From Bacteroidales bacterium UBA4353 (GTDB lineage Bacteria; Bacteroidota; Bacteroidia; Bacteroidales; Paludibacteraceae): DNA of 5,494 nucleotides. The translations under genes and the position numbers were made by a program. The stretch covers positions 1 to 5,494 of the forward strand of contig DGSV01000051.1 of the NCBI GenBank assembly GCA_002394025.1, read 5' to 3'. Position 1 is the first letter of the stretch; every line of letters starts with the position of its first letter. The notes beneath the pieces were generated by a model. It had not been told where the DNA came from. It did no database searches and saw only the letters and a program-made list of their open reading frames with translations. Below are positions 1 to 4,036 of the stretch, piece by piece.

Positions 1-1239
1 GTCGGTGAGCATACCTACGAATCGGCTGAGCAGTCCGAGCAGTGAGAGTGCGTTCATTTGTTTTTCCATGCCGTCTTTCTGGTCGAGGAACCACCATCCT
101 GAGCCGAATTGTATCTTTCCGGCTACTGAGCCGTCTTGGAAGTTACCGAGCATGGTTGCTATCACTTCATTGGCGCAGGGGTTGAGGTTATAGAGTATTG
201 TCTTGGCGAGTTTGCCGATGCTGTTCATCTCGTCGAGGAAGTGCGCCATGGCTTTTGCCGTTGTGAATTCGCCAATGCTGTCGAAGCCTGTGTCGGCGCC
301 GAGTGCCGCGAACATTTTGCTATTGTTGTTGCGTATGGCTCCGTAGTGGTATTGCTGTGTCCATCCGGCGTTATAGTCCATGATTGCTTGCTCATGGAGG
401 TAGGCGTGTTTATACTTACGTATTTCGAGTGTCGTGAGTTCTTTTCCCGCGAGTCGTTTTTGCAGTATGTCGTTGATTTCCGCTTCGGTATATGCTTCGT
501 CATAGAATTCTTCTATGCCGTGGTCTGATAGTCTGCAGCCCATGCTCTGGAAGAAGTCGTGGCGTTTTTGCAGTGCGTTGACGAGGTCCGCGAATTTGCT
601 GATGTTGACTCCGCTAACGTTAGCGAGTTTCTCGATATATGCGGGGAATGTTGCGGCTTCGATGTTCATGCCGGCGTCGGGTCGCCAAGTGGGCAGCATG
701 CGTGTCTTGGCTGTTGGGTCGGCGGCCACTTGTTTATGCCATTCGAGGCTGTCAGCGGGGTCATCGGTGGTGCATACTACTTCTACATGGTAGTGTTCCA
801 TCAGTCCCCGTGGTGTGAATTTCGGGTCGTGGGCTATGATGTCGTTGCAGCGGTCGTAGATGTCCCGTGCCGTTTCGGGGTTAAGACGTTCGTTGATACC
901 GAATGCCGTTTTGAGCTCAAGATGTGTCCAGTGATAGAGTGGGTTACGGAATGTATAGGGCACTGTTTCCGCCCATTTCTCGAATTTTTCCCAGTCGCTG
1001 GTGTCCTTGCCTGTGCAGTAACGTTCGTCAACGCCGTTGCTGCGCATTGCGCGCCATTTGTAGTGATCGCCCATGAGCCATATCTGAGCGATAGACTCAA
1101 AGCGCTTGTTTTCAGCCACCATTTGTGGTATCAGATGGCAGTGATAGTCGATGATGGGCATCTTGGCGGCATGCTCATGATAAAGCCTCTGCGCAGTCTC
1201 ACTTTGCAGTAGGAAGTTTTCGTCCATAAAAGGTTTCAT
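1..1239 (-). CDS. uxaC: Uronate isomerase (glucuronate/galacturonate isomerase), C-terminus cut by window edge
   Basis: Cytoplasmic enzyme that interconverts D-glucuronate with D-fructuronate and D-galacturonate with D-tagaturonate, the first step of hexuronate catabolism (amidohydrolase superfamily, EC 5.3.1.12). I translated the minus strand from the ATG at 1239: 413 codons stay open to base 1. The protein follows E. coli UxaC along its length from memory. Visible blocks are the metal-binding HCH (residues 33-35), GDHYKWRAMR (57-66), HWTHLEL (103-109), TTDDP (157-161), WRPD (185-188), RNNN (303-306), GFDS (318-321) and FGSGWWFLDQKDGM (378-391). E. coli UxaC is about 470 aa, so roughly 57 C-terminal residues are outside the window. 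The ATG is chosen because MKPFMDENFLL matches the family N-terminus and lies about 30 bases below a consensus promoter. There is no Shine-Dalgarno sequence, as usual in Bacteroidota. No frameshift is seen. Confidence 0.97.
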   Translation of the reverse strand, partial: MKPFMDENFLLQSETAQRLYHEHAAKMPIIDYHCHLIPQMVAENKRFESIAQIWLMGDHYKWRAMRSNGVDERYCTGKDTSDWEKFEKWAETVPYTFRNPLYHWTHLELKTAFGINERLNPETARDIYDRCNDIIAHDPKFTPRGLMEHYHVEVVCTTDDPADSLEWHKQVAADPTAKTRMLPTWRPDAGMNIEAATFPAYIEKLANVSGVNISKFADLVNALQKRHDFFQSMGCRLSDHGIEEFYDEAYTEAEINDILQKRLAGKELTTLEIRKYKHAYLHEQAIMDYNAGWTQQYHYGAIRNNNSKMFAALGADTGFDSIGEFTTAKAMAHFLDEMNSIGKLAKTILYNLNPCANEVIATMLGNFQDGSVAGKIQFGSGWWFLDQKDGMEKQMNALSLLGLLSRFVGMLTD

Positions 1240-1273
1240 AAGTATCTATGTTTTTGGTATTACTGATTTCCTA

Positions 1274-1304
1274 CAAAATTACGAAATTATTTTGCAACGG
1301 CAAA
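1274..1304 (-). promoter_or_regulatory. Bacteroides-type promoter of uxaC
   Basis: Read on the minus strand, a -33 box TTTG (1304-1301) is followed by 19 bases and a -7 box TAATTTTG (1281-1274). This is an exact match to the Bacteroidota primary-sigma consensus TTTG-N19-21-TAnnTTTG. Transcription would start near 1267, giving a leader of about 30 bases before the uxaC ATG. It implies that uxaC is transcribed separately from the lipoprotein gene upstream. Confidence 0.75.
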
Positions 1305-1330
1305 AAAAACGCAAAACAGATTTTGTCTGC
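1302..1330 (-). terminator. Possible weak terminator of lipoprotein gene 1380-2327
   Basis: On the minus strand, about 50 bases after the lipoprotein stop, a short hairpin (CAGA, loop CAAAA, TCTG; 1329-1317) is followed by TTTTGCG and a run of eight T (1309-1302). The four-pair stem is weak, so this is only a candidate. The T run directly adjoins the -33 box of uxaC, so terminator and promoter would be interleaved. No other hairpin stands out in the 140-base gap 1240-1379. Confidence 0.3.
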
Positions 1331-1379
1331 CTCGCGCTTTTCTACTTTTAATGTCAATTTTTGCACTCATTGACTATTA

Positions 1380-2327
1380 TTATTCTTCATACATATAAAC
1401 ATATTGGTAAGAAGAACCTCCGTATGGTTTCTGAAAAACAACACATATTCTGTTGCTTGTATTCGTAGGAGCACCTGCATATTCTACATTTCTCCTGCGC
1501 TGTGGTGCGCTTGTAATAGGAAGTTTACTTGGAATATTAATTATCACAGTGCCATAATATTCAGCGGGAGTCAACAGGTCATCATCGCCTAACCAGTCAC
1601 CTGTAAGACCGTTACCTACAGTCCATGCCGTATTAGTATTTATACCTGTAATTGTCAATGTTCCGTAATTGTCTGCTATGTAGTTGAATTTCATCGGGCA
1701 CTCTCCGGCTGTTGTCAAGAGTGCTGTTTTGCGGTCGCTATTGAATACGATTTTCATTTCGTCAGCACTATTATAGAATCCTTCTCTGTAACCGCCAAGA
1801 TCCTTATATTCCGCCACGAATGTCTTGCCGTTCACAATGTCGATGCACTGTTCTGCTTGCGATTTTGGTTGCAAATCAAGTTCGAGACGATAATCATAAT
1901 AACTGCCTGAACCGATAGAAAATTCATCAAAGTTTGATTTACCATAGATGGTCACTTTGTCTCCGGAATCGGATACTTTCATTTCGAGGTCTTTAACTTT
2001 GCCGAAGAATATATTGTCAGTACCACTCAAGGTTATGTTTCCGTTTTCGTCGAATTCGATATCAAGGACAAGTGGTGCCTCACCTTCAGCCGTAAGAACG
2101 GCCTGAAGACCATTTGCGGAAATGTCAAGTCCACAATAATTATGGTATCCTCTGGTCAAACCACCCCAATAATCATAGCCCCAATAGAAATGTCCGGCAA
2201 TTTTTGCGGCGAACTCGTTAGCGGGTTTTAAAGAATCAGGTTCGTCTTTGTCGTCTTTTTTGCAGCCTGCAAATATCAAGCCGGCTGTGAGTACTACGAG
2301 TGCTGAAAAGAATAATGTTTTTTTCAT
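1380..2327 (-). CDS. Uncharacterised two-repeat lipoprotein, paralogue of 2510-3373
   Basis: Function not recognised; 315 aa. It has a lipoprotein signal peptide: KK at 2-3, a hydrophobic core, then a lipobox ending IFAGC with the lipidated Cys at 22. KKDDKDEP (23-30) follows, resembling the Bacteroidota lipoprotein export signal (Lys plus acidic residues), so surface display is likely. The body looks all-beta and holds two related units. Unit 1 (about 45-102) has G-x-F-x3-Y and GEAPL (82-86). Unit 2 (about 167-228) has G-x-x-F-x3-Y and GECPM (208-212). Cysteines 65 and 210 are shared with the paralogue; 161 and 295 are not. The C-terminal part (about 262-295) has a segment including RRR (277-279) that the paralogue lacks. 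It has its own promoter upstream. The ATG at 2327 is fixed by the signal peptide. Starch or other glycan binding is possible given the nearby amylase, but nothing in the sequence shows it. Confidence 0.88.
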   Translation of the reverse strand: MKKTLFFSALVVLTAGLIFAGCKKDDKDEPDSLKPANEFAAKIAGHFYWGYDYWGGLTRGYHNYCGLDISANGLQAVLTAEGEAPLVLDIEFDENGNITLSGTDNIFFGKVKDLEMKVSDSGDKVTIYGKSNFDEFSIGSGSYYDYRLELDLQPKSQAEQCIDIVNGKTFVAEYKDLGGYREGFYNSADEMKIVFNSDRKTALLTTAGECPMKFNYIADNYGTLTITGINTNTAWTVGNGLTGDWLGDDDLLTPAEYYGTVIINIPSKLPITSAPQRRRNVEYAGAPTNTSNRICVVFQKPYGGSSYQYVYMYEE

Positions 2328-2413
2328 TGCAATGAATATTTTGTTGGTTGATAATAATAGTTTGACTACTCTGGTGTCAAGGCAAAGGTACGATTTTTTT
2401 TTATTGTAGCAAA
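2239..2413 (-). repeat. Promoter/leader/signal-peptide cassette, copy A
   Basis: Segment from the -33 box to codon 30 of the 315-aa lipoprotein, nearly identical to copy B at 3285-3464. In the 87 bases 2241-2327 there are three differences, all silent. In the adjoining 33 leader bases (2328-2360) there is one. Beyond that, a 3-base indel and more substitutions appear, although both promoter boxes and the 19-base spacing are kept. Confidence 0.85.
2383..2413 (-). promoter_or_regulatory. Bacteroides-type promoter of lipoprotein gene 1380-2327
   Basis: On the minus strand, TTTG (2413-2410), 19 bases, then TACCTTTG (2390-2383), an exact consensus match. The spacer carries an A-run that is also present in the promoter of the paralogue. 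The expected start of transcription is near 2377, giving a leader of about 50 A/T-rich bases with no Shine-Dalgarno sequence. Confidence 0.78.
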
Positions 2414-2414
2414 G

Positions 2415-2429
2415 TGTTTAGACTAAACA
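2415..2429. promoter_or_regulatory. Perfect 15-bp inverted repeat, candidate operator
   Basis: TGTTTAGACTAAACA: two perfect 7-bp arms around a single central base, ending one base from the -33 box (2410-2413) of the lipoprotein promoter. Position and symmetry suit a dimeric transcription factor acting at this promoter. The corresponding place at the paralogue's promoter has no such repeat. The regulator is unknown. Confidence 0.45.
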
Positions 2430-2451
2430 ATGCCCTTAGGCCGATACGCAT

Positions 2452-2489
2452 AAAAGAAGAGCCTACCTTTTGCGGTAAGCTCTTCTTTT
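2452..2489 (-). terminator. Strong hairpin terminator after lipoprotein gene 2510-3373
   Basis: Two 16-base arms (2452-2467 and 2474-2489) with a 6-base loop. In minus-strand RNA every position pairs, with one G-U wobble; in plus-strand RNA the same position would be an A-C mismatch, which favours minus-strand use. The distal arm ends in UUUU. It begins about 20 bases after the lipoprotein stop codon and lies just upstream of the next gene's control region. Confidence 0.8.
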
Positions 2490-2509
2490 GTAAAATAATC
2501 GTCTTTTGA

Positions 2510-3373
2510 TTATTTGAATACGATACCGGCTTCAACCATTTCAAAATAAATTCGGAAGGCACCATCTATAGTAATGTATCCGTAATCGAAATCACCGTAG
2601 TATTTCGATGCATATATGGGATAGTCCGATTCGTCATAGTATGTTTCATCGGCTATCAGACCATCTTTCATGCCGTCACCTATCTTCCATGTGCGGTCAA
2701 CGGGAACGAGTGTGAAGTTGTTCCATTGGTCCACGCTCCAGTTGATGGTCATGGGGCATTCTCCGGCTGTTGAGAGCAGTGCTGTATGCTCTGATTTGTC
2801 GAATACGAGGTCCATCATGTCGGCGCCGCCATGAATTTGCCGAGTTTGGCTTCTCAAGCCCGATTTGCCATCCCATGTTGCTTGGAATGATTTGCCCATA
2901 ACTTTTTCTTCCCAAGTGGTAATCATAGATTCAGACTGCTGTTTGAGCACGAGGGTATATTCACCGGAGCGGTCACGTGGTTCTTTATATTCTGATGTTC
3001 CGGAGATTTTGATTGTCTTGCCGTCTTCAGAAACTTCTACAGCGATGTTTTTGGCTTTACCAAAGAGGTCATGGTCTTTTGTAGATACTGTTACCGCTCC
3101 GTCTTTGTCGAATGTGAATTCGAGTGTGAGAGGAGCTTCACCTTCTGCGCTAAGCACGGCTTTCAAACCACTGTTGTCAACAGCGAGTTCGCAGTAGTTG
3201 GATGAGCCATTGGTTACATTGCCCTCTTCGCCGTAACCCCAAAAGTACTGACCGGCGATGGCGGCAGCGTGTGGGTCAAGGCTTGGTTCGTCTTTGTCGT
3301 CTTTTTTGCAGCCTGCAAATATCAAGCCGGCTGTGAGCACTACAAGTGCTGAAAAGAATAATGTCTTTTTCAT
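2510..3373 (-). CDS. Uncharacterised two-repeat lipoprotein, paralogue of 1380-2327
   Basis: Function not recognised; 287 aa. Residues 1-30 are identical to the paralogue: signal peptide, lipobox ending IFAGC with Cys 22, then the acidic/lysine tag KKDDKDEP (23-30) typical of surface-exported Bacteroidota lipoproteins. The body again has two units: unit 1 (about 40-97) with GEAPL (78-82) and unit 2 (about 160-222) with GECPM (204-208). Cys 61 and Cys 206 are the only cysteines besides the lipidated one and match the two shared with the paralogue. The C-terminus is Tyr/Asp rich, then ends in a hydrophobic strand-like tail. The frame stays open to an ATG at 3436, which would add 21 residues, but that lies inside the -7 region of the promoter and before the expected transcript start. 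The start at 3373 also restores a normal signal peptide. A terminator follows the stop. Confidence 0.88.
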   Translation of the reverse strand: MKKTLFFSALVVLTAGLIFAGCKKDDKDEPSLDPHAAAIAGQYFWGYGEEGNVTNGSSNYCELAVDNSGLKAVLSAEGEAPLTLEFTFDKDGAVTVSTKDHDLFGKAKNIAVEVSEDGKTIKISGTSEYKEPRDRSGEYTLVLKQQSESMITTWEEKVMGKSFQATWDGKSGLRSQTRQIHGGADMMDLVFDKSEHTALLSTAGECPMTINWSVDQWNNFTLVPVDRTWKIGDGMKDGLIADETYYDESDYPIYASKYYGDFDYGYITIDGAFRIYFEMVEAGIVFK

Positions 3374-3464
3374 TGCAATGAATAGTTTGTTGGTTGATAA
3401 TAATAGTTTTTTGACTACCCTTAATAGTCTGGGCAAAGTTACGACTTTTTTTTATTACGACAAA
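3285..3464 (-). repeat. Promoter/leader/signal-peptide cassette, copy B
   Basis: Partner of copy A (2239-2413), offset by 1046 bases across the coding and proximal leader portion. It covers the promoter, leader and first 30 codons of the 287-aa lipoprotein. Similarity falls sharply downstream of codon 30. Confidence 0.85.
3434..3464 (-). promoter_or_regulatory. Bacteroides-type promoter of lipoprotein gene 2510-3373
   Basis: On the minus strand, TTTG (3464-3461), 19 bases, then TAACTTTG (3441-3434), an exact consensus match. The spacer contains an A-run as in the sister promoter, and further A/T tracts lie upstream (3466-3480), which could act as an UP-like element. The leader would be about 55 bases. 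Confidence 0.78.
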
Positions 3465-3484
3465 ATTTTTGTTTTTTTTTAGAT

Positions 3485-3508
3485 ATATTTCGATATTTCG
3501 ATATTTCG
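3485..3508. repeat. Three tandem copies of an 8-bp unit
   Basis: ATATTTCG is repeated three times without interruption (3485-3492, 3493-3500, 3501-3508), followed by a degenerate partial copy. It lies between the nrdG stop and the next promoter, 21-44 bases upstream of the -33 box. No hairpin terminator is visible for nrdG in 3465-3526, so readthrough from nrdG into the lipoprotein gene is possible. Confidence 0.85.
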
Positions 3509-3526
3509 ATTTCCTTTGTTTATTTG

Positions 3527-4036
3527 TCAGAAAATGGGTTTTGGGTTGTAGTCGAGTGTGATGACTTGGTTTTGGGCGAGTGATGCCGGTACGTCGATGA
3601 GTCTTTGGTTGGCGCTGCCGCGGAAGAGCAGACTTATGTCGCGCAGTTTTTCTACGTAAGGTCCGTCAACGAGTACGTCAATCTGTTCGAGCAGTGCCCG
3701 CTGCGGTGCTTTGTTTTTGATGTTGTCGAACATGTAGCCTGTGTAGCACCAGATGTTTTTATTGCTGTGTTGTTTGATTTTCCGAGCCAGTTCCGTGAAT
3801 GCTTCGGGATGTAGCATGGGGTCTCCGCCGGTGAATGTGACGTCGGCATAGGGGTCTGCGAGGATGACACTAAGTATATCGTCCACATCGGTCGGTGTGC
3901 CGTTATTCTCGTCCCACGACTGTGGGTTATGGCATCCGGGGCATGCGTTGCGACATCCGGCGCAATAGACCGCGTTGCGAAATCCCGGTCCGTCAACTGT
4001 GGTGTCATGCTCGATTTTCAGTAGTGAGATTTTCAT
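3527..4036 (-). CDS. nrdG: Anaerobic ribonucleoside-triphosphate reductase activating protein (radical SAM)
   Basis: Cytoplasmic radical-SAM activase that uses a [4Fe-4S] cluster and S-adenosylmethionine to generate the glycyl radical on the class III reductase NrdD, allowing dNTP synthesis without oxygen. At 169 aa it is near the usual length of about 155-175. Seen in the sequence: VDGPGFR (14-20), the cluster motif C28-x3-C32-x2-C35, HNPQSWD (36-42), the SAM-contacting TGGDP (69-73), and the C-terminal VDGPY (118-122 by eye) and FRGSANQR blocks typical of NrdG. The ATG at 4036 shares its A with the last base of the amylase TAA stop (TAATG), so the two are probably translationally coupled and co-transcribed. 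No promoter of the TTTG/TAnnTTTG type is seen just upstream. nrdD is not in the window; it would often be adjacent. Confidence 0.95.
   Translation of the reverse strand: MKISLLKIEHDTTVDGPGFRNAVYCAGCRNACPGCHNPQSWDENNGTPTDVDDILSVILADPYADVTFTGGDPMLHPEAFTELARKIKQHSNKNIWCYTGYMFDNIKNKAPQRALLEQIDVLVDGPYVEKLRDISLLFRGSANQRLIDVPASLAQNQVITLDYNPKPIF

Noticed and set aside
136..1212. Long plus-strand open frames (136-528 and 559-1212)
   Set aside because: They lie antisense to uxaC, whose minus-strand translation matches the uronate isomerase family throughout; their peptides resemble no family and have no promoter.
1380..3373. The lipoprotein pair as SusD or SusE/SusF starch-binding proteins
   Set aside because: They are far shorter than SusD and have none of its recognisable features; tandem units next to an amylase recall SusE/F, but I see no matching motif, no SusC/D nearby, and nrdG lies between them and the amylase.
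3374..3436. Extended start of the 287-aa lipoprotein at 3436
   Set aside because: It would place coding sequence in the -7 box, ahead of the expected transcript start, and put 21 extra residues before a normal lipoprotein signal peptide; the paralogue has no such extension.
3460..3472. ACAAAATTTTTGT inverted repeat at the -33 box of the 287-aa lipoprotein promoter
   Set aside because: It is pure A/T-tract symmetry that includes the -33 box itself; a low-complexity origin is the simpler reading.
2865..3482. Plus-strand open frames 2865-3197 and 3258-3482
   Set aside because: Both are antisense to the 287-aa lipoprotein and its promoter; the second owes its ATG to the palindrome at the real start codon.
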